DNA from: Candidatus Saccharimonadota bacterium
Lineage (GTDB): Bacteria > Patescibacteriota > Saccharimonadia > Saccharimonadales > UBA4665
Length of the DNA: 64,000 nucleotides
Assembly: GCA_024635495.1 (NCBI GenBank)
Contig: JAGXIT010000004.1
Coordinates: forward strand, 124,001 to 188,000
Direction: 5' to 3'
Shown here: piece by piece, positions 43,212-50,967 of the stretch
Position numbering within the stretch: the first letter of the stretch is position 1
Layout of the letters: every line of letters starts with the position of its first letter
Position numbers and translations under genes: made by a program
Notes under the pieces: generated by a model
Database searches by the model: none
The model's input: only the letters and a program-made list of their open reading frames with translations
Told to the model about the DNA's origin: nothing

Positions 43212-43249
43212 GAGTTCACCTAACTTTAATCGTCCCGTTAGGCGAACTC
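43212..43249 (+). promoter_or_regulatory. Hairpin upstream of the 49-aa gene
   Basis: GAGTTCACCTAAC and GTTAGGCGAACTC form a 13-bp stem with one mismatch and a 12-base loop. It ends two bases before the AAAGGGG ribosome site (43253-43259), so it may be an attenuator or control translation of the downstream pair. Just upstream, GAACC repeats at 10-bp intervals (43111, 43121, 43131). Confidence 0.5.
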
Positions 43250-43265
43250 CGCAAAGGGGTTTCCC

Positions 43266-43415
43266 ATGTTAACAAATAAAAAGCTCATACAAAGGTTTCA
43301 AGAGCTTCACATATCAAAGTACGGAGTAGAAATAAGCTACGAAGTAGCTGAACATCAGTTAAAAGAGTTAGCGGAGCTAATACGTCTCACTACGAAAGCT
43401 GAGGCACTGAAATGA
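43266..43415 (+). CDS. Small island protein, 49 aa
   Basis: An ATG at 43266 with AAGGGG at good spacing opens a 49-codon frame whose TGA overlaps the next ATG (ATGA). The product is a helical, charged polypeptide (MLTNKKLIQRFQELHISKY, then EVAEHQLKELAELIRLTTK), probably two amphipathic helices. The tight coupling and strong ribosome site make it a credible gene. It is similar in style to small accessory regulators next to recombinases, such as excision factors, but no homology can be claimed. Confidence 0.65.
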   Translation: MLTNKKLIQRFQELHISKYGVEISYEVAEHQLKELAELIRLTTKAEALK

Positions 43416-43786
43416 AAGCTTTCAATGTAGAGGCAGAGTACCACATGGCACTAGTGAAGATGGGTGCACATAGGGTCAAGATAAAAGTACTTGATCCTGA
43501 AATAGCTATGTACATAAACGGTATGGTTGTATTTCCACCCGATGGAGACAAACACCCAGACTGGACTGTGTACACGCCAAAAGCTGGTAACGCTCGTATT
43601 GTTGAGTTCGCAAAAAGCTCAACCTTATGGAAGGAGATCCACGAAGCATGTATCGATGCGGTCAAGCTCGAGGAATCCTACAAGGATATGAATAAGGTCG
43701 ATGACATGAAGAAGTACGAAAACATGTCTGAGGAAGAATTTAACAAAGATTTCAAAGACGAATTAGATAGGGTCTTTCCTGACTAA
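43412..43786 (+). CDS. Unknown island protein, 124 aa
   Basis: A 124-aa acidic protein. The first 75 residues appear as beta strands (AEYHMALVKMGAHRVKIKVLDPEIAMYINGMVVFPP, then DWTVYTPK), which could form a small barrel or OB-like fold, followed by a charged helical tail (YKDMNKVDDMKKYENMSEEEFNKDF). No family is recognised. It is translationally coupled to the 49-aa gene (ATGA). It precedes the serine recombinase by 205 bp, with a long imperfect inverted repeat between. Confidence 0.65.
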   Translation: MKAFNVEAEYHMALVKMGAHRVKIKVLDPEIAMYINGMVVFPPDGDKHPDWTVYTPKAGNARIVEFAKSSTLWKEIHEACIDAVKLEESYKDMNKVDDMKKYENMSEEEFNKDFKDELDRVFPD

Positions 43787-43810
43787 ATCTATATCAATAA
43801 ATTAAACAAA

Positions 43811-43900
43811 TCTTTACTTAATACAGGAAATCTTAACTAAAGATAATATCTATTACTTATATAAAGATATTCTTAGTTAAAGGTTTCCTGTAAGTAAAGA
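43811..43900. repeat. Long imperfect inverted repeat upstream of the recombinase
   Basis: Arms 43811-43850 and 43864-43900 are nearly complementary over about 37-40 bases: TCTTTACTTA...ACAGGAAA...TTAACTAA on the left matches TTAGTTAA...TTTCCTG...TAAGTAAAGA on the right. It could be a terminator-like stem, an operator or a protein-bound accessory site for recombination. Confidence 0.7.
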
Positions 43901-43991
43901 TATACCCCTGGAAGTAATAGTATACAACCAACTCTAATCCAACTATAATTAAACAATGAAATAGGACACTTGTCCAGAAAAGGAAATTACA

Positions 43992-45629
43992 ATGTACGAC
44001 AAAAATTTACAGAACTTACGCTATCGCTTATATGCCCGTAAGTCTACGGACACAGAAGATAGGCAGGTTCAATCGCTCGACGATCAAGTAAAGTACATGA
44101 AAGAGATAGTAGAGCAGCAAGGACTGCACATAATCGGCGATCCGATTTACGAATCTAAGTCAGCAAAACGACCCAACAATCGTCCACAATTTACAGCAAT
44201 GTTAGATGAAATTGAGTCTGGCGAAATTGATGGGATTATATGCTGGAAAATTGATCGACTATCACGCAACCCTACTGACAGTGGCCGCATCCAGCAACTA
44301 TTACAAGACGAAAAAATAAAACACATTCTAGCTATGGATAGGAGCTATTTCCCAGAGGACAACTCTATAGTATTTAGTGTTGAAGCTAGTCAAGCAAACG
44401 AGTATGTCCGCAAACTAGCTGTTGATACTAAACGTGGTATGCAGTCAAAAGCCGAAAAAGGAGACAAACCTGGTGTACCACCAGTAGGCTACTTAAATGA
44501 CCGGATTGAAAAAAAGGTAATCGCTGATCCTGATCGATTTACTTCAATGCGAATACTTTGGGATAAAATGCTTACAGGTACGTATTCTATGGCACAGCTA
44601 GTTCATGTAGCCGACAAAGAGCTGCATATAACTACACCAATACGAGGCAAGACGGGTGGAAAGCCAATTGCTTACTCTAGCCTTTGTGTATTGTTCAAGA
44701 ATCCGTTCTATACAGGACAACTTCCATTTAAGGGTCAGCTCTATCCTGGTAATCATCCTGCAATGATTACTGAAGAAGAATTTGAAAGAGTACAGCAGAT
44801 TATTGATCCGTCCCATACAACTCGCCCAAAAGACAAGACATATAACTTTCAGCTACGTAATTTATTCCTCTGTGGCGAGTGTGGTTTCGCAATCACTGTT
44901 GAGCAGAAGCAGAAACTCATAAAATCAACTGGTGAGACTAAGACTTACATCTACTATCACTGTACGGGCAAAAACAAGAACATAAAATGTACTCAACCAA
45001 AGACACATGTTTCGGAAGACGAGTTGCTTAGACAATTGAAGGAAAAGCTGACTAAATTCACGATCGACCCAGACTTTTACGAGTTGGCAATTGAAAGATT
45101 AGCTCAAGAAGAAGATGAAGTCGTAGAAAAGAACAATACCAAGACACTAGCTCATGAGAGGGCTATTAAGAAAACTGAAACGTCTATAACAAATCTACGT
45201 CGCATGAGGTACTCAGGCGAAGCAGATGACGACTCGTGGTACTTCGCTGAAGTACAGACCCTGGAAGATGAACTAGAACGATTACAGAACGCACGTAATA
45301 AAGATGAGTACAGAGCACGTAACTGGCGTGCTGTAGCGGATGAAACATTCACGTTTGCTCGTTACGCAAAAGAAGACTTTGATGGTGATGACTTAGAGAA
45401 GAAACGTTCTGTCGTAATGAAGCTAGGAGAAAAGCTTACGATTTTGGATAGAACTATCCAATTTAACCCTAATAAGTACTTCATTCCGCTTGAGCAAATG
45501 ATTGAAAACGAAAAGCAAGCTAGAGAAATGGTTAGAACCGACGATTTACAGATAAAAACCCCTGCCTTTCAGCACGGGTCTCTATCATGGCTCCGGGGAC
45601 TGGATTCGAACCAGCGACCTAAACGTTAA
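43992..45629 (+). CDS. Large serine recombinase (site-specific integrase)
   Basis: A 545-aa large serine recombinase. The catalytic domain has YARKSTD (nucleophile Ser near residue 17), WKIDRLSRN with the catalytic Arg, and EASQANEYVRKLAVDTKRGM leading to the recombinase domain. A zinc-ribbon domain follows with LCGECG and HCTGKNKNIKC, then a long coiled coil (about 370-440). The last residues GLDSNQRPKR are encoded by the antisense of tRNA-Asn, so the natural C terminus was probably altered or supplied by the integration site. It should catalyse integration of the island at the tRNA 3' end. No Shine-Dalgarno doubt: GGAAA lies before the ATG. Confidence 0.93.
   Translation: MYDKNLQNLRYRLYARKSTDTEDRQVQSLDDQVKYMKEIVEQQGLHIIGDPIYESKSAKRPNNRPQFTAMLDEIESGEIDGIICWKIDRLSRNPTDSGRIQQLLQDEKIKHILAMDRSYFPEDNSIVFSVEASQANEYVRKLAVDTKRGMQSKAEKGDKPGVPPVGYLNDRIEKKVIADPDRFTSMRILWDKMLTGTYSMAQLVHVADKELHITTPIRGKTGGKPIAYSSLCVLFKNPFYTGQLPFKGQLYPGNHPAMITEEEFERVQQIIDPSHTTRPKDKTYNFQLRNLFLCGECGFAITVEQKQKLIKSTGETKTYIYYHCTGKNKNIKCTQPKTHVSEDELLRQLKEKLTKFTIDPDFYELAIERLAQEEDEVVEKNNTKTLAHERAIKKTETSITNLRRMRYSGEADDDSWYFAEVQTLEDELERLQNARNKDEYRARNWRAVADETFTFARYAKEDFDGDDLEKKRSVVMKLGEKLTILDRTIQFNPNKYFIPLEQMIENEKQAREMVRTDDLQIKTPAFQHGSLSWLRGLDSNQRPKR
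45588..45605 (+). repeat. Right copy of the 18-bp att direct repeat
   Basis: TGGCTCCGGGGACTGGAT, identical to 28197-28214, here as part of the intact tRNA-Asn gene. Marks the right end of the island. Confidence 0.65.
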
Positions 45630-45662
45630 CAGCGTCCCGCTCTACCACTGAGCTACCCCGGA
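45588..45662 (-). tRNA. tRNA-Asn (anticodon GTT), CCA encoded
   Basis: The minus strand folds into a full cloverleaf: acceptor TCCGGGG/CCCCGGA, D arm GCTC/GAGC, anticodon stem GGACG/CGTTT with loop CTGTTAA (anticodon GTT), variable AGGTC, T arm GCTGG-TTCGAAT-CCAGT, discriminator G and encoded CCA. Its 3' half is overlapped by the end of the recombinase gene on the other strand and serves as the attachment site. Confidence 0.95.
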
Positions 45663-45671
45663 TTACAGGTT

Positions 45672-45823
45672 ATGAGACACCCATCCTGGGTTTCTCATCG
45701 CGCAGGCAAAATGGTTCACATTTTGTCTGGCTGCTCTTCCCGGTTGGATGCATTCATATTTAATCTTAGCGCTCCGGGGGCTCTTCCCACTTATAATCCA
45801 GGGAACAGCCTCGGAGCTATTAA
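45672..45823. other. Cluster of three hairpins, candidate structured RNA
   Basis: Within the 450-bp gap 45663-46112, three stems follow each other: 45672-45698 (12 bp, one mismatch), 45703-45729 (11 bp, includes CAAAATG/CATTTTG) and 45760-45823 (bulged, about 20 bp, with GCTCCG...CGGAGC). None has a T run on either strand. I find no tmRNA, RNase P or SRP signature. A further 9-bp stem lies near 45986-46016. The rest of the gap holds no supported gene. Confidence 0.45.
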
Positions 45824-46112
45824 ACTATAAGGTACCTATCTCTGACTTTCGTGAGAAATACAGTCTGTATCATACCTGTTTCACCGAAGTGTGTAAAGTA
45901 TTTACGCTATCTAATTGCCCTGCATGGTATCGTAGACTTTTTCTTTCATCCTCGGCGTAACGAAGCGTCAGGAGTATGGTGTTGGGCGTGAGCAGTTCAT
46001 TGCGCTCAACGACGGTTTTGTACATAGGCTCAAGTATAGCGATAAACAAGACTATTAACTGAGAATATGCACTTCTGTTGCGTACGAATTCGCACCAACG
46101 GGTAGATATATC

Positions 46113-47771
46113 TTAATTTCCGATGTGTATTGTTTCGCCGCCGATGTTACGAGCGAAGAAACTATCGTGCGAGATATATATCACGGCGCCGTGGTAATTT
46201 CTCAGGGCATCTTCAAGCTCTTCGATGCTTGGCAGATCGAGGTGGTTGGTTGGCTCGTCGAGTAACAATATAGCTGGGTCGTTGGCAAGCATGCGGATAA
46301 TTTGCAGTCGGGCTTTTTGACCACCGCTCAGCTGGCTGACGAGCTGCTTCCCATCGGTGGTTGGATCAAATAGGTATTCACCCAGAAGCTGCTTAATCTT
46401 CTGCTCGCTGATATGGACGTCTTTCTCCATATACGAGTGCTCGATAGCATCATGGAGCGTCATGGTCAGGTACTTCTCGTGAATTTCCTGCTCGTAGAAA
46501 CCGAGACCAAGCTCTCGTTCGACTGCAACCGTACCAGCAAATACCTTCGAAGGTATTTGTGTATCGGTGCTCCGCGCCAAGATAGCATTGACCAATGTGG
46601 TCTTGCCGGCACCATTACGGCCGTGTAGCCGGAGGCGTTCACCCTCGTGCACTGCGAAATCAATACCTTCAAATAGTGGCGCCTCACCGTAGCCGAGGCT
46701 GAGGCTATGAACCTGGACGAGCAAGCGTGAGGTGCTACTTGTCTTCCCGTTGGTATTCAGGCGGATGTTTTTGGCTTTGTACTTTTCGTAGGCATTCGTC
46801 ATCTTGAGATCAAGGTCGCCGGCGCTTTCACGGTCAATCCAGAATGAAGGTTTCTCTGTTTTAGAGAGCTTGCCGAGCTCGTTTTCAGCCTTCTCTTCTT
46901 GAGATTTGAAGCGTTTGATAGTGCCGGGGTCACGGGCTTTTTCTTTCATCCGACGGAAGCGGATAATGTCGTTTGACAGGTTATTTATACGTTTCTGAGC
47001 GAGGTCGTATTCGTTGACTTGTGAGGCTACCTGGCCTTTATTTATCCGTAAGTATTGTTTGTAATTGCCTTTGAAGCTATAGGCACGACCATCGCGAATT
47101 TCGATAATCTTGTCGACCTCAGCCAGTACGTCACGATCGTGCGTGATGACCACGACGGCTTCGTTTGCTGCATTGAGCCACTTGATGAACTCTTTCTTGG
47201 CAATATAATCCATGTGGTTGGTTGGCTCGTCGATAAGGGCAAGGTCGCCTTTAGATCGCTGAACTTTGATAAGCTCAACCATACGTTTTTGGCCGCCGCT
47301 GAGTTCCTTGAGTGGGCCGTAAAGTTTCTCTACGGGTAACTGATAGGCAGTGAATGCCTGTTCTAGCTCGTCCTCGATCTGGAAGTAGTTCAGCTGGCTA
47401 AACCGCTCGAGTGCATTGCTGTAGTGTTGCTGTTTTTTGGCATCTTCACCCATCGTCTCTGGATATGTGCTGAGGATGCGGTGTAATTTGGCAAATTCAG
47501 GCAAGTCACCTTGAATGTATTCGAGTACCGATTTCTCTTCGTGACCATGGTGCTCCTGGCGACTCGCCACGATGACTATACCGCGTTTGATAGCGATATC
47601 GCCCTGGAAATCTGTGTCAGTGCCAGTGACTATATGGAGTAAAGTTGACTTACCGGTACCGTTCCGGCCGATAATGCCGAGTTTCTCGTTTGGCTGGATA
47701 TCAAAGCGAAGCTTGTCATATAACAGTTTACTGCCAAAAGATTTTTCGGTGATATCTATCGAGACAATCAT
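46113..47771 (-). CDS. ABC-F family ATPase
   Basis: A 552-aa soluble protein with two ABC domains and no membrane part. Domain one: IIGRNGTGKST (Walker A), LSGGQKRM, LIDEPTNHMD; domain two: LHGRNGAGKTT, LSGGQKARL, LLDEPTNHLD. The 80-residue linker between (about 240-320) is highly charged (RFRRMKEKARDPGTIKRFKS) and forms the helical hairpin that reaches into the ribosomal E site. ABC-F proteins relieve stalled or antibiotic-blocked ribosomes; a housekeeping versus resistance role cannot be told. Its ATG directly follows the smpB TAA, linking two ribosome-rescue-type genes in one operon. Confidence 0.93.
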   Translation of the reverse strand: MIVSIDITEKSFGSKLLYDKLRFDIQPNEKLGIIGRNGTGKSTLLHIVTGTDTDFQGDIAIKRGIVIVASRQEHHGHEEKSVLEYIQGDLPEFAKLHRILSTYPETMGEDAKKQQHYSNALERFSQLNYFQIEDELEQAFTAYQLPVEKLYGPLKELSGGQKRMVELIKVQRSKGDLALIDEPTNHMDYIAKKEFIKWLNAANEAVVVITHDRDVLAEVDKIIEIRDGRAYSFKGNYKQYLRINKGQVASQVNEYDLAQKRINNLSNDIIRFRRMKEKARDPGTIKRFKSQEEKAENELGKLSKTEKPSFWIDRESAGDLDLKMTNAYEKYKAKNIRLNTNGKTSSTSRLLVQVHSLSLGYGEAPLFEGIDFAVHEGERLRLHGRNGAGKTTLVNAILARSTDTQIPSKVFAGTVAVERELGLGFYEQEIHEKYLTMTLHDAIEHSYMEKDVHISEQKIKQLLGEYLFDPTTDGKQLVSQLSGGQKARLQIIRMLANDPAILLLDEPTNHLDLPSIEELEDALRNYHGAVIYISHDSFFARNIGGETIHIGN

Positions 47772-48260
47772 TTAACTACGCGCCTTCATTGCTGATTGCA
47801 TCGCTCGGGTTTCATCGCGTTTCTTGAGTGTCTGACGCTTATCGTAGAGTTTCTTGCCCTTTCCGACTGCGATGCGGAGTTTGATATACCGACCACTGGT
47901 GAGAATTTCGAGCGGGACAATGGTGCGGCCTTGGTGTTTTGCATCGATGAGGGCGTCGATTTCGCGGCGCTTGGCGAGTAATTTGCGGGTACGAGTCTGT
48001 TCTGACTCGTCAAGTGGCACGCCGCTGGTGCCATTGATAGTGCCATTTAGTAAAAATAATTCGTCGCCTTTGACGGTGACATAGGCACCACGAAGCTGGC
48101 CGTGTCCCATACGCAAACTTTTGGTCTCTCTCCCTGTAAGTTGCATGCCCACGACTAATGAGTCACCGAGTTCGTAGTCGTGCCGAGCACGTCTATTCTG
48201 GATGACTTTCGCTTGATTCGGCTGGTTCTTGTGGCCGCGACGGCCTACTTTCTTTGCCAT
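47772..48260 (-). CDS. smpB: SsrA-binding protein SmpB
   Basis: A 162-aa SmpB with an unusually long basic N-terminal extension (about 20 residues, KKVGRRGHKNQPNQAKVIQ). The core follows with NRRARHDYEL, GMQLTGRETKSLRMG, LRGAYV, and the C-terminal tail RDETRAMQSAMKARS. It carries tmRNA to stalled ribosomes for trans-translation. The C-terminal helix that mimics mRNA is intact. No tmRNA is recognised in the window. First gene of the two-gene operon with ABC-F. Confidence 0.96.
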   Translation of the reverse strand: MAKKVGRRGHKNQPNQAKVIQNRRARHDYELGDSLVVGMQLTGRETKSLRMGHGQLRGAYVTVKGDELFLLNGTINGTSGVPLDESEQTRTRKLLAKRREIDALIDAKHQGRTIVPLEILTSGRYIKLRIAVGKGKKLYDKRQTLKKRDETRAMQSAMKARS

Positions 48261-48359
48261 AACCTATCTAGTATACAACAGAGGTGGGATATTGACAAAT
48301 GGCAAAATAGGTATATACTATATTCTTAAGAAGAGTTACTACTGAAACAAAAAAATCGG

Positions 48360-49457
48360 CTAAGGTTTAAATATGGTTTGAGCGGTCGTCCAGGCTGATT
48401 TGTCGCCGAGGACTTGCCAGCGATAGTACCAGTACTCTGCACCCCACATGTCTATATGGCGAATACCAGTTTGTTTTGCGAAGTCGACATTGGTTTGCAG
48501 CTGGGTGGCATTAAACGTTTTATTTTGCTCTTCAAGCGAGGTGTCGGTAATCCCCTGCCCGTTTTTTGGCCATGGTTCTGCTTGCAGCTCGTGGATTACC
48601 GATGGCTTGCCGCTAGTAATCTGCTGGGCGCCGGCCAGAAAGGCGTAATACCAGCTCGGGAACGGATAGTTGAAATAACCTTTCACCCATGGGCTGTAGA
48701 CGCGTCGGTATAGTGAGATGCCATGGATATCTGGCAGTGGTTCGCGCACTGGCAGGCCAGCGTAGTTATTGCTCCGGCTGATGATGACAGGGTGTGCTGG
48801 ATCGAGCCGATGGACGAGGGCGAGCTCGTCGCTGAGCCGTGCCCGGTCGAAGTTTTTGCAGTCGCCAAACGTATTGAAAAACTCATTTTCTAGCTGGTAG
48901 CTCGAGATGCTTGGGGAATCTTTGTAGCGTTCGATGACAGCTTGCATATACTTTTCTAGAGCTGGTTGCCAGTTAGGGGTTGGCATTGAAGTATCAATCC
49001 AATCTGGTGCGTGACACTCTGGCCAGCGGGGCTGGCGCAGGCCGATCGCGAGGCTCACGCTTGCACCGGCTTTTTCGGCAGCAGCCATTTGCCAGTCGAG
49101 TGTGCTGAAATCGTAGGTGCCACGGGTGGGTTCTATTTGGTTCCAGTAGCTCGTGAAGCGGAATTGTCGGACGCCGAGGTCACTTATGATAGCATCGAGT
49201 GTCTCGTGCGGCTCGACGCCGAGGTAGCTCGCATAGGACGGGATAAAGGTGACGCCGAGGTCGTATGGCTTGCCGGCTTGTTTGTGCTGATACCACAGCG
49301 CGATGCCGTACATCGTGCCGGTCATGACGATAAGAAATGCGGCCGCTACAAGTGCTGTTCGCTTCCAGAAGCTTTTGTGCCCCAAAAAACCGAGGTAGCG
49401 ACGGATTGCTGCTACGGCAGGCTTGGTGATACTCCCAGGTTTGTGTGCGGACTGCAT
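48360..49457 (-). CDS. Membrane-anchored glycoside hydrolase (GH-A clan, GH5/39/42-like)
   Basis: A 365-aa protein. A basic N terminus and one membrane helix (about residues 35-55) anchor a TIM-barrel outside the cell. LGVRQFRFTSYWNQIEPTRG is the typical start of a GH-A barrel, YQLENEFF contains the acid/base Asn-Glu pair and VIHELQAEPW the nucleophile Glu. Substrate is unknown. TATAAT lies six bases before the ATG at 49457, with no Shine-Dalgarno. It is divergent from a GT2 gene with only 14 bp between start codons, which suggests that the two act on the same surface glycan. Confidence 0.82.
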   Translation of the reverse strand: MQSAHKPGSITKPAVAAIRRYLGFLGHKSFWKRTALVAAAFLIVMTGTMYGIALWYQHKQAGKPYDLGVTFIPSYASYLGVEPHETLDAIISDLGVRQFRFTSYWNQIEPTRGTYDFSTLDWQMAAAEKAGASVSLAIGLRQPRWPECHAPDWIDTSMPTPNWQPALEKYMQAVIERYKDSPSISSYQLENEFFNTFGDCKNFDRARLSDELALVHRLDPAHPVIISRSNNYAGLPVREPLPDIHGISLYRRVYSPWVKGYFNYPFPSWYYAFLAGAQQITSGKPSVIHELQAEPWPKNGQGITDTSLEEQNKTFNATQLQTNVDFAKQTGIRHIDMWGAEYWYYRWQVLGDKSAWTTAQTIFKP

Positions 49458-49471
49458 GGTATCATTATATC
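49458..49471. promoter_or_regulatory. 14-bp divergent promoter with overlapping -10 boxes
   Basis: Minus-strand TATAAT (49464-49469) is six bases before the ATG at 49457, and plus-strand TATCAT (49460-49465) is six bases before the GTG at 49472. The two hexamers overlap by two bases. Both -35 regions must lie inside the opposite genes, so only one direction can be occupied by polymerase at a time. Confidence 0.55.
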
Positions 49472-50326
49472 GTGTCTAAACCATTTACCATCTCTATTAT
49501 TATTCCGGCATACAACGAAGCAGAGACTATCCAGCCTTGCCTTGATGCTATTGCCGCGCAAACTGTTCGCCCGCACGAAGTTATTGTCGTAGATAATAAT
49601 TCGACTGATACGACTGCAGCGTTGGCTGCTCGTTACCCATTTGTACGTGTTATTTACGAACAAAAACAAGGTGTTGTGCACGCACGAAACACTGGTTTTG
49701 ATGCTGCCACGGGCGATATTCTTGGACGGATTGACGCCGATAGTATCATTGCCGCCGATTGGGTTGAGACATTGCATACAATCTTTGTGTCTGGCGGTCC
49801 CGATGCCGTGAGCGGCAGCGTGACGTACCACTCACTGCCCTATGTGCGATTTTGGAATGGAGTTGATTACGTTTTTCGCCGATACTTCGCCTGGGCGCTT
49901 GGCCGCGAGTACGCTCTCCAGGGGGCAAATATGGCGCTTCGTAGCAAAGCATGGCGCAAGACCAAACACTCTATATGTAACGCTGGGGGCTTGCATGAAG
50001 ATTTCGATCTGGCCATCCACCTCCGCGAACAAGGCCACAAGACTGTATTTACCCCGAGATTGCTAGCTTCGCTTACTTTCCGTCAGGCTGGCAGTCGCTG
50101 GCGGGACTATTTGAGCTATGTAATGCTCCACTCCGGCACGTATGCACAGCATAAACGTTTGCGTCGGGTAGTGATGTATCCAATCATGCTGCTTGCAATC
50201 GTTTTTTATCCGCTCATTCGCATGCTCTATCTTGGGTATGACGCACCACGTGATACTTTTTCATTCAGTAAATTTCTACGAACGCAGGCGGGCGCACGCG
50301 TCAATCCAGCGACATTTGTAGATTAA
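49472..50326 (+). CDS. GT2 family glycosyltransferase
   Basis: About 284 aa. SIIIPAYNEAETIQPCLDAI and VDNNSTDTT form the nucleotide-sugar site; GRIDADS gives the DxD metal motif, and GGLHEDFDLAIHLREQGH the catalytic ED/QxxRW-like region. A hydrophobic helix near the C terminus (PIMLLAIVFYPLIRML) suggests membrane association. It likely builds a surface polysaccharide. The GTG at 49472 is preferred over a longer GTG-initiated frame from 49445 because TATCAT is only six bases upstream of it. The stop overlaps the convergent nuclease gene by four bases. Confidence 0.88.
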   Translation: MSKPFTISIIIPAYNEAETIQPCLDAIAAQTVRPHEVIVVDNNSTDTTAALAARYPFVRVIYEQKQGVVHARNTGFDAATGDILGRIDADSIIAADWVETLHTIFVSGGPDAVSGSVTYHSLPYVRFWNGVDYVFRRYFAWALGREYALQGANMALRSKAWRKTKHSICNAGGLHEDFDLAIHLREQGHKTVFTPRLLASLTFRQAGSRWRDYLSYVMLHSGTYAQHKRLRRVVMYPIMLLAIVFYPLIRMLYLGYDAPRDTFSFSKFLRTQAGARVNPATFVD

Positions 50327-50958
50327 TCAGTCAAATCCTCAGTGTGCCATTGACCGGTGCTGCTCTGGTAGGGCGCGCAATTACCCCACAAGCCAACATC
50401 GGCCGAGCGAGCTTGGTCCATGGCGGCGAAGAACTCGGCTGAGCGCGAGAACGGGAAACTGTAGGCGAAGGCGTAGCCCTTTTGCACGAGCTCGAGATTA
50501 AGTGTAGTGCCGTCCTCAAGTACAACGTAGCGCAGTAAGCGATTGTATCGATCGCGGTCTGTGGTCAGTTCGTCTGAAACAAGGCGGACACGTTGGTCGC
50601 CGATACGCTGCTTGGTATAGACAGAAGCGGCCGGGCCATAACACTGTACCGGGCTATTTGGCTTGTGTGTCTCGGGTGTATCCATGCCGATGAAGCGGAT
50701 GGTCTCCTCGGTCCCCTGCATATCGACGACGATAGTATCACCATCTAAAAAGCGCGCGACTGCGTACGATCCTGGCTCGTAGTGAAGTAGTGCTTTTGAA
50801 TCAATTGAAGCGAACCACCCCTGTTGCCAACCAAAAAGAAGTAGGCCGATAAATGCGGTGATAAGGATGAAAAGCTGATAGCGTTTAGGGGCGTATCGAG
50901 CATAACGAGGAAGCTGCTTAGCGATTTTCTCGAACTGTTTCATCCCTTTTGCGCTCAT
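50323..50958 (-). CDS. Membrane-anchored thermonuclease (SNase-like)
   Basis: A 211-aa protein. One helix (about residues 28-45) anchors a staphylococcal-nuclease domain outside: VARFLDGDTIVV contains the catalytic Asp, IRFIGMDTPE the Arg/Glu part of the active site, and RYNRLLRYVVLEDG the second Arg region; LNLELVQKGYA and VGLWGNC close the OB fold. Two cysteines (CYGPA and GNCAP) could form a disulfide. Such nucleases degrade external DNA, useful to an organism that salvages nucleotides. It starts nine bases after the stop of the BtuR-like gene and is probably co-transcribed with it. Confidence 0.9.
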   Translation of the reverse strand: MSAKGMKQFEKIAKQLPRYARYAPKRYQLFILITAFIGLLLFGWQQGWFASIDSKALLHYEPGSYAVARFLDGDTIVVDMQGTEETIRFIGMDTPETHKPNSPVQCYGPAASVYTKQRIGDQRVRLVSDELTTDRDRYNRLLRYVVLEDGTTLNLELVQKGYAFAYSFPFSRSAEFFAAMDQARSADVGLWGNCAPYQSSTGQWHTEDLTD

Positions 50959-50967
50959 GAAATCGCT

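Larger units (their letters stand above)
28197..45605. mobile_element. Putative 17.4-kb genomic island integrated at tRNA-Asn
   Basis: Bounded by the 18-bp direct repeat and carrying a large serine recombinase at the tRNA end. Cargo includes small membrane proteins, SemiSWEET, lactate permease, the HEPN/SEC-C pair, type I restriction-modification and several unknown genes near the recombinase. The right end is firm; the left end rests on the repeat alone, and a second partial copy at 29187-29197 suggests possible nested events. The recombinase-proximal part (about 32-45.6 kb) is the most confidently mobile. Confidence 0.55.

Noticed and set aside
31711-45587. CRISPR array
   Set aside because: No regularly spaced identical repeats were seen; the few repeats present are pairs or operator-like palindromes.
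45663-46112. tmRNA, RNase P RNA or SRP RNA near smpB
   Set aside because: No tRNA-like ends, tag sequence, RNase P conserved regions or SRP apical loop could be found in either strand.
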